Shown in pieces: positions 44,631 through 58,466 of a stretch of DNA of 64,000 nt (the stretch's first letter is position 1; every line of letters begins with the position of its first letter). A program made the translations under genes and the position numbers. This DNA is from Leucobacter exalbidus (GTDB lineage: Bacteria > Actinomycetota > Actinomycetes > Actinomycetales > Microbacteriaceae), in assembly GCF_017834145.1 (NCBI RefSeq), contig NZ_JAFIDA010000001.1, positions 2,542,001 to 2,606,000 of the forward strand, written 5' to 3'. The notes under the pieces are model-generated. The model was not told where the DNA came from. It did not search any database and saw only the letters and a program-made list of their open reading frames with translations.

Positions 44631-46691
44631 CGCTGGGTCCACTGACACAATCATCGATACGGGGAATGTGCGCTCAACTCCGGCCGGGCCGTCGGTCGCC
44701 CGCAGCCGCCCATCGGTGAGCGCGACGGGCAGCAGCTTGAAGGTGCGGCGCTGCCCGCGAGACTCGGCGGTGACGTTCACGGGAGTTTTATCGCGGATCG
44801 CGAGCTCGAGCCGGCGCGTGAACGCGGCCGCCTCGGGTTCGGTGCGGGCCGCCACAAACACACGTTCAATCAGGGCTTCGTAGGGGTGAGGCGCGGGAGC
44901 CTCGTCGGTGGTCGCTGCGGTTGCGGGCGCCGAGACCGCGATCGCCGCGGTGTCGGGCGCCGCCGAATCGGGCTGAGCCTGCTCCTCGCCGCCCGAAGCC
45001 ACAGCGGGCGCATCGGGTGACTCGGCGGGCAGTTCAGTCGCCGCATCGGCCCCGGTATACGTCGTGGGCTCGGTTACGGCAGATGTCGACGCGGCCCCCG
45101 TGCCGCGCGAGTTGAGACCGCGCGCAGCCGGGTCGCCCGCGAGCGACGCGTGGTAGCGCGCCTCACTGAACGCCGTGACCACGTGGTCGGGCCGCAGCCG
45201 GGAAAACAGCACGGTGACGTCGCCGGGCAGCGAAGCGCTCGCCCGGGTGAGCTGCAGGTGCTGCAGCTGACGGTCAACGAGCACCGTCTCGGCAAGCGCC
45301 GGCAGCGCGACGCGAATGCGGCTGCGCCCCTCAGCGCCGTAGTGCTCTTGCACCACGATGCGACCGATGCGCTCGGCCACGCTCGTCAGTAGGTAGTCGA
45401 GGGGCTGGGGCACCCCGGTGAACGACAAGCGTTCAAAGGTCTCCCTGGCCTCGGCGGGGGTGAGCCCGCGCTCGAATGCTGCTGCCAACGAAGCCTCGGT
45501 GATGCGGCGCATCGAGGCCGGCCCAATCTGCTCGGGGAGCGTGAGCTCAGCAAGCAATGCCTCCGACTGCGGATCGAGCGGGCCCGGGGCGAGCACCGTG
45601 AGATCAGGCTGCAGATACACGTTGACCGCGGCCGCGGGCAGCATCGCCGCGACCTCCTCGGGTGTCACCTCAACACCCGAGAGCAGGCGGTGCGCGATGG
45701 GGGTAAACAGCCCCATCGCGGTGCAGCCGAGGTGCTCGGCATCATTCACGAACTGCCGTGCCGCATCGACATCATTCTCGGGCAGCAGCGGGAAGCGCTC
45801 GCTGAGCTCTTCGCCTGCGCGCCCCAGGTGCGAAGCCAGCTCGCCCTGCTCGGTGATGAGGGTGTCGCGCAGCGGGCCGGGTAGCGTCTGCAAGAACGCG
45901 CCGGCCAGCACGAGCCAGCGGTGCTGGTGCGCCAGGGTGAGCCACGCCGCAGCGTCAGCCGACGCTACCAACTGCTGACCCGCGGTGACCGTGAGGCCCG
46001 AGCGGTCGAGCTGGCGCAGCGCGTGCGACACCGAGGCCGAGGTAATCGAGGCGCGCTCGGCGAGATCGCGCGCCGCAGCCACGCCCACAGAACCGCTGCG
46101 ATTGAGGCGCAACCCGCCGCGCTGCAGCGCACGCAGGCACTCAGCAGCTTCGCTCACCGAGGTGAGCGCGGGGGTAAACCAGGCACCGGCGCGGTGCTCG
46201 GCCTCGAGTGCCTCGGTGGCCGCGCTTTCCGCGGTGTCTGACTGCGCAGCGGCGTGTGTGCCCGCCGCGTCAGCATCGCCCGCGGGCTCCGCCAGAAACG
46301 CATCCCAGTCGACATTGATGGCCACAAGCGCGGTGCGCAGCGCGGCATCCACTTCGGGCAGGGCAACAAACGGCACCGGATCAGCGGCCGGCGCGCTCGC
46401 CGCCGCTGAGGGCTCGACGGCGGCGCCAGCGCCCACCAGCCCCAGCTTGATGAGCCGGTCGGCGATCTGCGGCGAAGACTCCCAGCTGTGCGCCGCGAGC
46501 ACGCGCAACATCGCGCGGTCGAGCGGAGCCAAAGCTCGGGTGATGGAATCGGGGCGCAGCAGCTCAGATGCGAGCCCGATCGGGTCGGCAACGCCATTGG
46601 CTGCCTGAGGTTTGCGCGTGTGCACGAGGCGCGCAAGAGAATCACGATCGAGTGTCGCGATTGACGAGGCGAGCGCCAGTGTGCCGGTCAC
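44628..46691 (-). CDS. Helicase C-terminal-domain-associated protein, XPB partner
   Basis: A 687-residue protein of the family that precedes XPB in actinobacteria (Rv0862c-like). It has a winged-helix-like region around residues 180-230 and a C-terminal region of the helicase_C_3 type (VYLQPDLTVLAPGPLDPQSEALLAE). A Pro/Ala/Thr-rich stretch lies around residues 530-600. No ATPase motifs are visible, so it probably assists XPB. The frame is open to 46898, but GTG 46691 is preferred because it begins 5 nt after the stop of the upstream membrane gene, and the extra N-terminal residues look like out-of-frame coding. Confidence 0.85.
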   Translation of the reverse strand: MTGTLALASSIATLDRDSLARLVHTRKPQAANGVADPIGLASELLRPDSITRALAPLDRAMLRVLAAHSWESSPQIADRLIKLGLVGAGAAVEPSAAASAPAADPVPFVALPEVDAALRTALVAINVDWDAFLAEPAGDADAAGTHAAAQSDTAESAATEALEAEHRAGAWFTPALTSVSEAAECLRALQRGGLRLNRSGSVGVAAARDLAERASITSASVSHALRQLDRSGLTVTAGQQLVASADAAAWLTLAHQHRWLVLAGAFLQTLPGPLRDTLITEQGELASHLGRAGEELSERFPLLPENDVDAARQFVNDAEHLGCTAMGLFTPIAHRLLSGVEVTPEEVAAMLPAAAVNVYLQPDLTVLAPGPLDPQSEALLAELTLPEQIGPASMRRITEASLAAAFERGLTPAEARETFERLSFTGVPQPLDYLLTSVAERIGRIVVQEHYGAEGRSRIRVALPALAETVLVDRQLQHLQLTRASASLPGDVTVLFSRLRPDHVVTAFSEARYHASLAGDPAARGLNSRGTGAASTSAVTEPTTYTGADAATELPAESPDAPAVASGGEEQAQPDSAAPDTAAIAVSAPATAATTDEAPAPHPYEALIERVFVAARTEPEAAAFTRRLELAIRDKTPVNVTAESRGQRRTFKLLPVALTDGRLRATDGPAGVERTFPVSMIVSVDPA

Positions 46692-46696
46692 CTGCG

Positions 46697-47044
46697 TTAC
46701 CCGAGAGATTTGCGGCCAGCCTTGCCGCGGTTCGTGCCTGACGCTGAGCTGGTGTTGCGGGCCTTTGAGCCCGCCGCGAGCGCTTGATCTTGCGCAGCCT
46801 CGCGCTTGCGACGCGCCTGCGTCAGGATGAGTAGTACGACCAGCAGCACGAACCCAATGGGCAGTGCGTAGATCGACAGGCCGTAGACAAACGACCACAG
46901 GCCGCTGGCCATGGCCTCTCGGTCATTTAGTCCGATGATGAGGGTGGCGAAGAATGAGAGCAACGCGGCCGCAATGATACTGAGCGACGCATAGGCCAGT
47001 ATTCGCTCGAGGAGCGTGGGGGCGCTGGATTCTGAGGTGGACAT
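46697..47044 (-). CDS. Small two-helix membrane protein
   Basis: A 115-residue protein with two membrane helices (about 15-39 and 49-74) and a basic Ala/Ser-rich C-terminal tail ending RGKAGRKSLG. No family is recognised. ATG 47044 is chosen because a minus-strand TAAAAT box (47052-47057) ends 7 nt upstream, although the frame runs open further. Its stop is 5 nt before the helicase-associated gene, suggesting one operon with the repair helicase genes. An alternative is a chance neighbour. Confidence 0.75.
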   Translation of the reverse strand: MSTSESSAPTLLERILAYASLSIIAAALLSFFATLIIGLNDREAMASGLWSFVYGLSIYALPIGFVLLVVLLILTQARRKREAAQDQALAAGSKARNTSSASGTNRGKAGRKSLG

Positions 47045-47051
47045 CTTCGCT

Positions 47052-47057
47052 ATTTTA
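47052..47057 (-). promoter_or_regulatory. -10 box TAAAAT for the helicase operon (leaderless start)
   Basis: Reading the minus strand, TAAAAT is followed by 7 nt and then the ATG of the small membrane protein gene. It probably drives the whole three-gene repair operon. Confidence 0.5.
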
Positions 47058-47104
47058 TCCCTCTCGCGTGCCAGCGTGCGCCGCGGGAGTGGAGGGGCGG
47101 GCAG

Positions 47105-47110
47105 TAGACT
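47105..47110 (+). promoter_or_regulatory. -10 box TAGACT for the cold-shock gene
   Basis: TAGACT lies 69 bp before ATG 47180, giving a leader of roughly 60 nt. Leaders of this kind are common for cold-shock genes. Confidence 0.4.
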
Positions 47111-47179
47111 TGCGTGGATACTCGGGCAGGGCCCGTAGGTCAGCATGCGCGGGCGAGCCCCGCGGGAAAGGGCAGGGGC

Positions 47180-47552
47180 ATGCCAAACGGCAAGGTTCGG
47201 TTCTACGACGAAGAGCGTGGCTTCGGATTTATTCAGGGCGACGATGGCGCTCAGGTGTACCTTCACGCGTCAGTCATACCCGAAGGCGCAGATGTGCAGC
47301 AGGGCACACGGCTTGAATACAGTGTCGCTGACGGCCGCAAGGGCCCGCAGGCACTGTCGGTGCGGGTGCTTGATACGCCCCGGGCCGCGACTCGTGCGCG
47401 CACGCGCAACCGCAAGTCGGCCGATGACATGGCGATCATTGTTGAAGATCTGGTGAAGCTGCTTGACGGCCTCGGCGGGCACCTCAAGAATGGGCAGTAC
47501 CCCGAGCGTGCTCAGGGCCGCAAGGTAGCCACGATGCTGCGGCACGTGGCTG

Positions 47553-47569
<17 letters not shown>
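47180..47569 (+). CDS. Cold-shock domain protein with C-terminal extension
   Basis: A 129-residue protein. Residues 1-65 are a CspA-type cold-shock domain with GKVRFYDEERGFGFI (RNP1) and VYLHASVIP (RNP2), which bind single-stranded RNA or DNA. The last 60 residues are an extra helical, basic-then-polar segment, so it is about twice the length of CspA. ATG 47180 is chosen over GTG 47114 because AGGGCAGGGG precedes it and the domain starts at once. It overlaps the next gene's possible ATG at 47553 by 17 nt. The cspB, DUF3027 and XPB neighbourhood matches that in mycobacteria as I recall it. Confidence 0.9.
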
Positions 47570-48344
<775 letters not shown>

Positions 48345-48353
48345 CTCAAAATC

Positions 48354-48394
48354 AGCCCGAGATCAGTCCAATTCGACTGGCCTCGGGCTTTTTT
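48354..48394 (+). terminator. Intrinsic terminator after the DUF3027 gene
   Basis: Stem AGCCCGAG with CTCGGGCT, an inner CAGTC/GACTG helix, then TTTTTT. It has both a GC stem and a clear U-tract, rare in this window. Confidence 0.92.
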
Positions 48395-48443
48395 GTGCCA
48401 TAAATGTTGCTTATTGGGCACAAATACGTAATTGTTCCCGATG

Positions 48444-48457
48444 TTTGGACACCGTCC
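48444..48457. promoter_or_regulatory. Shared 14-nt element upstream of the pilus operon (site A)
   Basis: TTTGGACACCGTCC contains the inverted repeat GGAC-ACC-GTCC. It lies 100 bp before the tip pilin ATG and is repeated exactly at 58417-58430. TTGGAC could also serve as a -35. Confidence 0.55.
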
Positions 48458-48557
48458 TAAATATTAGGTTTATGTCTGTAACGGGGGAACTCTGACATAG
48501 AGGTTCAGACACATCATCGATGGTGGCCTTCCCTCGTCAAGGTGAGACGAGGCCGCG

Positions 48558-51500
48558 ATGAGGCACCCAGGTTTTTCCGCGCGCAGACGCGAATTGCGCG
48601 TCCCTAAACACGCAAGGCAGATGCAGCGGAAACCTCGAGGGTTTGCTCGCGCGGTTACGGTCGCGGGCGTGAGCGCTGCGCTCGCCCTGATGGGCACTGT
48701 GCCGGCGCTTGCGATTGATACCGATCAGTCGACGGGCACCGGTACGTCTGAGGCCCCGCTGACGACCGAGACGCCGGTTGCTCCCGTAGCGCCCGTCGAC
48801 GAGGAGGCAGCGGGCGTCGCGCCCGCGCTCCCTGATGAAGAAGGCCAAACGTCTGCGGAGGGCACGCCTCCCGCAGACGCAAACGGCGAGCCGGGCACTG
48901 AGACTGGCGCCACCGACGAACCCGCGACGGGTGAAAGCTCCGTAGAGGGCGCCGATGTCGTTGACGAGACCACCGAGGGCGCAGACGCCACCGAGGAGCC
49001 CGCAGCTGCGCCAGCGTCTAAAAAGACGGCTGCCCCCAAGCTCGCGTCTGACGCGGTTGCGCTCGCGGGCCCGGCCGGGTCACTCGCGTCGGGCACCTAC
49101 AACCGTGAAAAGGATAATTCAGATCCCGGCGGCGCCGGCGGCTGGGTGACTGGCGGCCCGCCCCCGGGCCAGGTCGAGTTTGGTAACTTCGTGAGCTCGG
49201 CGACCCCCGTTGGGTCGAAGTGGGAGTATTCAGCGAGCTGGACCCGCCCCGGCAGCACCGGCAACTTCGGCTGGACCATCGAATACACGGTGGCCGGCGA
49301 AACGTGGGGCCCCTCAGGCCTCGAAGCCTCGTCGCAGGTGCCTCGCCCCGACCGTAGCGAGGGCGGCACCGCCATCAAGGTGGACAGCCGAGGCACTTCT
49401 GCCACGATTTGTACCTACTCATCGCAGTCGGATTACCCCTCGAGCTGGACGGGTAGTAACTGCGCGACGATCCCCAACGCGGTGTCGTATGGCGATAACA
49501 CGGTCACACTCGACTTCATGCTGCCCGGCAGCGTGCTCGGCCAGGCTGGTTGCCCGCCCGAGTTCGGGTCACTCGCGTACCTGCGCGGTTGGACCGGATC
49601 CTCGATGAACCTCGTAAGCTGGGTGGCCCCCGCACCGTTTGATCCGCCGAGCACCTGCCCCTCGATCGTCATGATGAAGGGCGACCTGCGCACGAGCCTC
49701 GACTCGGGCGGCATCAACGTGGCCTCGACCTACACCGAGGGTGCACAGTTCGCGCTCTACACGAGCGAAACCTCGACCGACGCAGTTGATACCTGCACCA
49801 TCACGGTGCCCGCAGATGGCTGCCGCTTCGGCGCGGTCACGCAAACGGGCAAGCTGTGGGTCGGCGAAATTGATCCGGTGCCGGGTAGCCCCGCCGCACT
49901 GCACTATTCAGCTCCGCTCGGCTCGCTTGCCACCGGCACGCTCGGTGCATACACCGAGCGTAGCTACCGCTACGCGACCCCCGTGATCACGTCGACCACG
50001 ACGGGCACGATCACACTGCCCGAGGCTTCGGGTCGCAACACCGGTGGCGGCTGGGCAGCCTCAAGCCAGCGCTACGCCAACCGCCTACTGAACCCGAACC
50101 TCGAGCTCGATTGCGCCGTGGGCATTAACGTCGCCCTGGTGATGGACCTCTCGGGATCGGTAGCCCAAGCAGGGGCAGCTGACACGCTGCGCGACGCGGC
50201 CCTCGGGTTTGTGGACGCGCTTGAAGGTTCTGGCTCATCGGTGGCGCTGATCTCGTTCGGTAATGCCTCACCTCGTGCGGGCACCACGAACCAGACCATT
50301 CCGCTGCAGGTCGATGACGCTGCGCAGCGCGCGGTGATCAACGACACCATCCAGCAGTACCGTGATCACACTGTGCGTGATCAGGGCACGAACTGGGATG
50401 CGGGTATGTGGGAGGCCTCGCAAGAAGCTGCCAGTTACGACATTGTGTTCGTACTCACCGACGGCAACCCGACCTTCTCGGGCACCTCGCCTGACGGCTC
50501 GGGAAGCCTGACCACGTTCGCTGAACTCGAGCGCGCAGTGTTCTCGGCCAACGCAATTAAGGAGGCCGGCGCCCGCGTCATCACCGTGGGCATTGGCGAC
50601 GGACTGTCGGACTCGAACCTCGCTGCGGTCTCGGGCCCCGTCCCGTTCACCAGCGGTGAGACGCTTGACCAGTTTGATTTCATCAACACTGACTGGCAGG
50701 CGCTGCAGACAGTGCTGAAGAACTTCGGTGCGCACCTGGGTTGCTCGGCTGATGTCACCGTGACGAAGCTGGCCGGCGAGAACTCGGCCACCCCGGCTCC
50801 CGCAGCCGGGTGGACGTTCACCGCCGCAGCCGAGGGGGCCACACTGAGCCCCGCGGCAGCGCAAGAGACCAATGAGGCCGGTCAGGCTTCATGGCGGGTC
50901 GCCCTGCCCGGCGTCAACGCCGAAGCTGCGGTGACGCTCACCGAAACCCAGCGGGCTGACGCCGGCTGGGAGCTCACCGACCTGGCGTGCACGGTCAACG
51001 GCACCCCCCTGCCGCTCGACGTGGGGCTTAGCGCCACCGTCTCGGGCGTGGTCGCCGGTGACGACGTGCAGTGCACCTACACCAACGTGAAGCGCAATGC
51101 GACGCTCACGCTGGTGAAGGAGGTCAACAATCAGTACGGCGGCACCGGCACCCCCGGTGACTGGCAGCTGACGGCCGCGGGCGACACCAAAACCCTCACG
51201 GGTGCCACGGGTGAAGACGCTGTGACCGCCGTGCAGGTACCCCTCGGCGAGTACGCCCTGTCAGAGGCCGACGGCCCCGCAGGCTACGACCCGAGCGCCT
51301 GGGCGTGCGTGGATGCGGGATCTGATCCGGCACAGACGCTCACGACCACGGGTGGCACGGTGACGTTGCCGGCCGGCGGTCAGGTGACCTGCACGATCAC
51401 GAACAGTGATCTGCCGGGAGCTGTGACCTGGAGCAAGACCGCGGCAATCGGTGGCGATCTGCTCGCCGGATCAGAGTGGAAGATCGACGGCTCCACCGCG

Positions 51501-51863
51501 ATCTCGACGCTGACCGACTGCGACGAAGCACCGTGCCCCGCGGGCGGCGACCAAGACCCCGCAGCCGGCGCATTCTCCCTGACCGGTCTGGCCTGGGGCG
51601 AATACGAAGTGACCGAAACCAAGGCCCCTCCGGGGTACGTGGGCGGCGCATCGTTCACCTTCACGGTGTCGGGTGATACGGCCGGCTCGGTCATCGCGAT
51701 CGGTGACGTGACGAACGATCAGCAGGCTGGGGTGGCCTTGCCCCTCACCGGCGGAGTGAGTCGCGAAATGATCACGCTGGGCGGTGCCGCAGTCGCGCTG
51801 CTCGCCCTCATCGCAGGCGCACTGTACACGGTACGGCGACGCGCACGTGCCGAGGCCGTATGA
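48558..51863 (+). CDS. Tip pilin / adhesin with vWA domain and LPLTG anchor
   Basis: A 1101-residue exported protein. A signal peptide (core about 30-52, AIA end) is followed by a Glu/Thr/Pro-rich segment to about 170 and a beta-rich region (170-510). A von Willebrand A domain spans about 520-730 with the MIDAS start Asp530-Leu-Ser-Gly-Ser534. SpaA/Cna-B-type beta domains follow (740-1050). The sorting signal is LPLTG from Leu1061, a helix and RRRARAEAV. vWA tip proteins mediate adhesion. ATG 48558 is used; ATG 48621 is an alternative closer to the signal core. It is the first gene of the pilus operon, with the shaft pilin gene 78 bp downstream and the sortase after it. Confidence 0.88.
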   Translation: MRHPGFSARRRELRVPKHARQMQRKPRGFARAVTVAGVSAALALMGTVPALAIDTDQSTGTGTSEAPLTTETPVAPVAPVDEEAAGVAPALPDEEGQTSAEGTPPADANGEPGTETGATDEPATGESSVEGADVVDETTEGADATEEPAAAPASKKTAAPKLASDAVALAGPAGSLASGTYNREKDNSDPGGAGGWVTGGPPPGQVEFGNFVSSATPVGSKWEYSASWTRPGSTGNFGWTIEYTVAGETWGPSGLEASSQVPRPDRSEGGTAIKVDSRGTSATICTYSSQSDYPSSWTGSNCATIPNAVSYGDNTVTLDFMLPGSVLGQAGCPPEFGSLAYLRGWTGSSMNLVSWVAPAPFDPPSTCPSIVMMKGDLRTSLDSGGINVASTYTEGAQFALYTSETSTDAVDTCTITVPADGCRFGAVTQTGKLWVGEIDPVPGSPAALHYSAPLGSLATGTLGAYTERSYRYATPVITSTTTGTITLPEASGRNTGGGWAASSQRYANRLLNPNLELDCAVGINVALVMDLSGSVAQAGAADTLRDAALGFVDALEGSGSSVALISFGNASPRAGTTNQTIPLQVDDAAQRAVINDTIQQYRDHTVRDQGTNWDAGMWEASQEAASYDIVFVLTDGNPTFSGTSPDGSGSLTTFAELERAVFSANAIKEAGARVITVGIGDGLSDSNLAAVSGPVPFTSGETLDQFDFINTDWQALQTVLKNFGAHLGCSADVTVTKLAGENSATPAPAAGWTFTAAAEGATLSPAAAQETNEAGQASWRVALPGVNAEAAVTLTETQRADAGWELTDLACTVNGTPLPLDVGLSATVSGVVAGDDVQCTYTNVKRNATLTLVKEVNNQYGGTGTPGDWQLTAAGDTKTLTGATGEDAVTAVQVPLGEYALSEADGPAGYDPSAWACVDAGSDPAQTLTTTGGTVTLPAGGQVTCTITNSDLPGAVTWSKTAAIGGDLLAGSEWKIDGSTAISTLTDCDEAPCPAGGDQDPAAGAFSLTGLAWGEYEVTETKAPPGYVGGASFTFTVSGDTAGSVIAIGDVTNDQQAGVALPLTGGVSREMITLGGAAVALLALIAGALYTVRRRARAEAV

Positions 51864-51940
51864 CTGCCGCACGCATGACCTACACACATCGTTTTGCATC
51901 TGGTGCGCAGCTCGCGCACACAAAGGAAGAGGAAGACATC

Positions 51941-53371
51941 ATGACTCAACACAAAGGCGGCGGGATGGCCCGGCGGGCACTCGCGATCTTTGGTGCCGCG
52001 GCGCTTGCCACCCTGGGGGTGTTCGCTGGCGGGAGCGCAGCTCACGCAGCGGAGCCACTGCCCGGCAATATTGAGGGCAGCTCCGGATCACTCACCATCC
52101 ACAAGCACACCGGCACCCCCGGTGATGTAGGGAATGGGCAGGAGCTCGCCGACGCCTCGACCATCGCTGGTTTGGGCGTGGGGCTTGAGGGCGTGACGTT
52201 CAGCGTTGAGCGCGTCGCGTTTGACGGTGCCGCGATTGACCTGTCGACCGCAGCAGGCTGGGACCAGGCCGAGGGAGCAACACCCGCCAACGCGGCAACT
52301 GCGCCCTACAGCCTGCCCGCCGCAGACGCACAGTCAGTAACGACCGGCGCCGACGGCACCGTGAAGCTGTCTGACCTCGCATACGGCCTGTACCTGGTCA
52401 CCGAGACCGGCGCGGGTGCAAACCCGATCGTTGGCGCGGTTGAGCCGTTCTTGGTATCGGTGCCGTACCCCAACGCCGAGACCTCGTCATGGAACTACGA
52501 CGTGCACGTCTACCCCAAGAACCTGCTCGCCGATAACCCGACGAAGGAAGTTTCGAGCGAAGGCGCCATCAAGCAGGGCGACGTCGTCACCTGGACCATC
52601 ACGGTGCCGGTACCCCGCCCCGCCGAGGGCAACGTCTACACCAACTTCAGCATCACCGATGATCTTGACCCGCTGCTGACCCTCACGGGAGTCTCGGTAA
52701 GCCTTGACGGAACCACGCTCACCGAGGGCACCGACTACGTCGCCACCCCGGCCACGCTGCCCGCGGCAGACGGCCCGCTCGTGACCGTCACCCCCAACCT
52801 CGCCAACGTGCAGACCGGCCAGACCTACGTCGTCACCCTCACCACCGAGGTCACCGGCGCAGGCGAGATCGTGAACTACGCTCTGCGTAACACCAACGGT
52901 GTCGAGAAGGAGATTGGCCCGGCACAGACGAACTGGGGCAAGGTACAGCTCGTCAAGGAGAACCAGTCAGGCGCCACCCTGCAGGGTGCGAAGTTTGAAC
53001 TCTGGAACGCAGACAAGACCGAGATTGTTCTCGCCGAGCAGACCACCGACGCATCGGGTGTCATCAACTTTGACGCCGTGTGGGTCGGTAACGACGCTGA
53101 CAAGACCGAAACCTACTGCCTGAAGGAAACCGCGGCTCCCGCCGGCTACGTGCTTCCCAACGATCCGTGGACCTGCGTTGAGGTTACCTCAAACGCCACC
53201 GGCATCGCCGTTGGTCAGCGCGTCATCAACACGCAGCAGGTCGGCCCCCAGCTGCCCCTCACCGGCTCGAACGGCTCGACCATCGCTATGGCCGGTGGCA
53301 TCGCCCTCGTACTGATCGCAGGCGGCGCAACACTGGTAGGCGCTCGCCGCAAGTCACGGGCAGCCAAGTAA
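51941..53371 (+). CDS. Major pilin (SpaA-type shaft subunit)
   Basis: A 476-residue pilin. A signal peptide (1-41, ending AHAA) is followed by isopeptide-type beta domains. The pilin motif YPKN with Lys193 (in VHVYPKN) supplies the amine used in polymerisation. The E-box YCLKETAAPAGYVL contains Glu396. LPLTG starts at Leu438, then a helix and RRKSRAAK. These three features define sortase-assembled Gram-positive pili. ATG 51941 with a GAGGAA site is preferred over upstream ATGs that overlap the tip gene. The class C sortase gene begins 4 nt after its stop. Confidence 0.93.
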   Translation: MTQHKGGGMARRALAIFGAAALATLGVFAGGSAAHAAEPLPGNIEGSSGSLTIHKHTGTPGDVGNGQELADASTIAGLGVGLEGVTFSVERVAFDGAAIDLSTAAGWDQAEGATPANAATAPYSLPAADAQSVTTGADGTVKLSDLAYGLYLVTETGAGANPIVGAVEPFLVSVPYPNAETSSWNYDVHVYPKNLLADNPTKEVSSEGAIKQGDVVTWTITVPVPRPAEGNVYTNFSITDDLDPLLTLTGVSVSLDGTTLTEGTDYVATPATLPAADGPLVTVTPNLANVQTGQTYVVTLTTEVTGAGEIVNYALRNTNGVEKEIGPAQTNWGKVQLVKENQSGATLQGAKFELWNADKTEIVLAEQTTDASGVINFDAVWVGNDADKTETYCLKETAAPAGYVLPNDPWTCVEVTSNATGIAVGQRVINTQQVGPQLPLTGSNGSTIAMAGGIALVLIAGGATLVGARRKSRAAK

Positions 53372-53375
53372 CACC

Positions 53376-54314
53376 ATGCCGACACATGAACAGCAGCAGC
53401 GTTGGAGGTGGCCGCGCTTCGTCACGTTGACGACGGGCATCGCCATCGCCGGGCTGCTGCTGTTCATGTACCCGAGCATCGCCTCATGGTTCGCACAGCT
53501 GAACCAGTCACAGGTGGTGCAGTCGGTGAACAGCACGATGCGTGCCGATTCGAATACCGACCTCACCACCGAACTCGACCGGGCACGCGCCTACAACGAA
53601 TCACTCGTGGGCGGCGCGCTCGTCGGGGCACACAGTAACGTGCCCACGAGCGCCGAGGGTGACTCGGCCGCACAAGACGACGGCGACTACGAAGCGCTGC
53701 TGCGCGGCGACGCGGCAGGCACGATGGGCCGATTGCGCATCCCCGCGATCGCGGCCGATCTGCCGATCTATCATGGCACCTCAGACGAGACCCTTGCCAA
53801 GGGGGTGGGGCACCTGCAGGGCACCTCACTACCAGTGGGCGGGGCATCGCAGCACTCCGTGCTCACCGCGCACCGCGGTCTCGCAGACGCCCAAATGTTC
53901 ACTCAGCTTGACCGGGTGAAACAGGGCGACACCTTCACCATCGAGGTGTTTGGTGAGGTCATTACCTACCGGGTGTTTGACACGCAGGTCGTGAAACCCG
54001 AAGACACCGAGTCGCTGTATCCCGTCTATGGCGACGACCTCGTCACGCTCGTGACGTGCACCCCGATTGGCATTAACTCACACCGCATTTTGGTGACGGG
54101 GGAGCGGGTGACCCCCACCCCGCAGGCCGATCTTGATCGGGCGGGTGAAGTGCCGAATATTCCTGGATTTCCGTGGTGGGCCGTGGGCCTGGGCGCAGCT
54201 GTCTTAGGCGCCGGCGCCTATATTTGGCTGGCCGGTCGACTACCACGGGCAAAGACCCGGGGGAGCGGGAGTGTTCACGCGCTTGCTGCAGCCCCCGTGG
54301 AATCGCGAAGCTAA
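53376..54314 (+). CDS. Class C (pilus) sortase
   Basis: A 312-residue membrane enzyme with an N-terminal helix (about 18-38), a catalytic sortase domain and a C-terminal helix near residues 265-290. The triad is His166 (LTAHRGLA), Cys228 in TLVTCTP and Arg237 in SHRILVTG. The TLVTCTP motif and two membrane helices mark class C, which joins pilin subunits through the pilin Lys. Most class C enzymes read CTPYGIN; here it is CTPIGIN, a small variation. A 4-nt gap from the pilin stop shows co-transcription. A strong hairpin follows. Confidence 0.92.
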   Translation: MPTHEQQQRWRWPRFVTLTTGIAIAGLLLFMYPSIASWFAQLNQSQVVQSVNSTMRADSNTDLTTELDRARAYNESLVGGALVGAHSNVPTSAEGDSAAQDDGDYEALLRGDAAGTMGRLRIPAIAADLPIYHGTSDETLAKGVGHLQGTSLPVGGASQHSVLTAHRGLADAQMFTQLDRVKQGDTFTIEVFGEVITYRVFDTQVVKPEDTESLYPVYGDDLVTLVTCTPIGINSHRILVTGERVTPTPQADLDRAGEVPNIPGFPWWAVGLGAAVLGAGAYIWLAGRLPRAKTRGSGSVHALAAAPVESRS

Positions 54315-54327
54315 GCTTCGCAAAAAA

Positions 54328-54373
54328 CTGCCGGGTCCAACATGTGGTTCCCCCTACATGTTGGGCCCGGCAG
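54328..54373. terminator. Terminator between pilus operon and serC
   Basis: An 18-bp stem with one G-U pair (54328-54345 with 54356-54373) and a 10-nt loop, between the convergent sortase and serC genes. Confidence 0.85.
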
Positions 54374-54418
54374 CTTTATGTTTGTGCGTTAGCCCGCACC
54401 GCAGTGCAGCGCTGCTGG

Positions 54419-58340
<3,922 letters not shown>

Positions 58341-58363
58341 CCATTTTCTGCTTTTGACTATCT

Positions 58364-58369
58364 ATTGTA
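58364..58369 (-). promoter_or_regulatory. -10 box TACAAT for the LuxR-type gene
   Basis: TACAAT on the minus strand lies about 24 nt before GTG 58340. No clear -35 is seen. Confidence 0.35.
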
Positions 58370-58416
58370 AAGCTTTGTAGAAAACATGCGTTTGTTAGAC
58401 CCGGTCTGCATTCATT

Positions 58417-58430
58417 TTTGGACACCGTCC
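58417..58430. promoter_or_regulatory. Shared 14-nt element upstream of the LuxR-type regulator (site B)
   Basis: TTTGGACACCGTCC, identical to the element at 48444-48457, lies 77 bp upstream of the LuxR-type gene and 125 bp before dtxR. No -10 follows at promoter spacing on the plus strand, so an operator is more likely than a -35. Confidence 0.5.
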
Positions 58431-58440
58431 CAGAAGCGGT

Positions 58441-58466
58441 GTGGGGCTCAATATTTGAGGCCCCAC
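58441..58466. other. Imperfect inverted repeat in the LuxR-dtxR intergenic region
   Basis: GTGGGGCTCAA and TTGAGGCCCCAC are complementary except for one bulged base. It lies between divergent genes, so an operator or RNA hairpin is possible, but a gene-end terminator is not expected here. Confidence 0.4.

Noticed and set aside
46692-46898. Longer N-terminus for the helicase-associated protein
   Set aside because: The extra 69 residues overlap the end of the upstream membrane protein gene, and look like an out-of-frame reading of it.
47114-47179. Earlier GTG start for the cold-shock gene
   Set aside because: It lies 3 nt after the TAGACT box, upstream of the expected transcription start, and the added residues are outside the cold-shock domain; ATG 47180 has a ribosome site.
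54304-54326. GCGAAG/CTTCGC hairpin followed by an A-tract after the sortase gene
   Set aside because: The stem is short and the A-run is on the wrong side for a terminator of either gene; the strong hairpin at 54328-54373 explains the end better.
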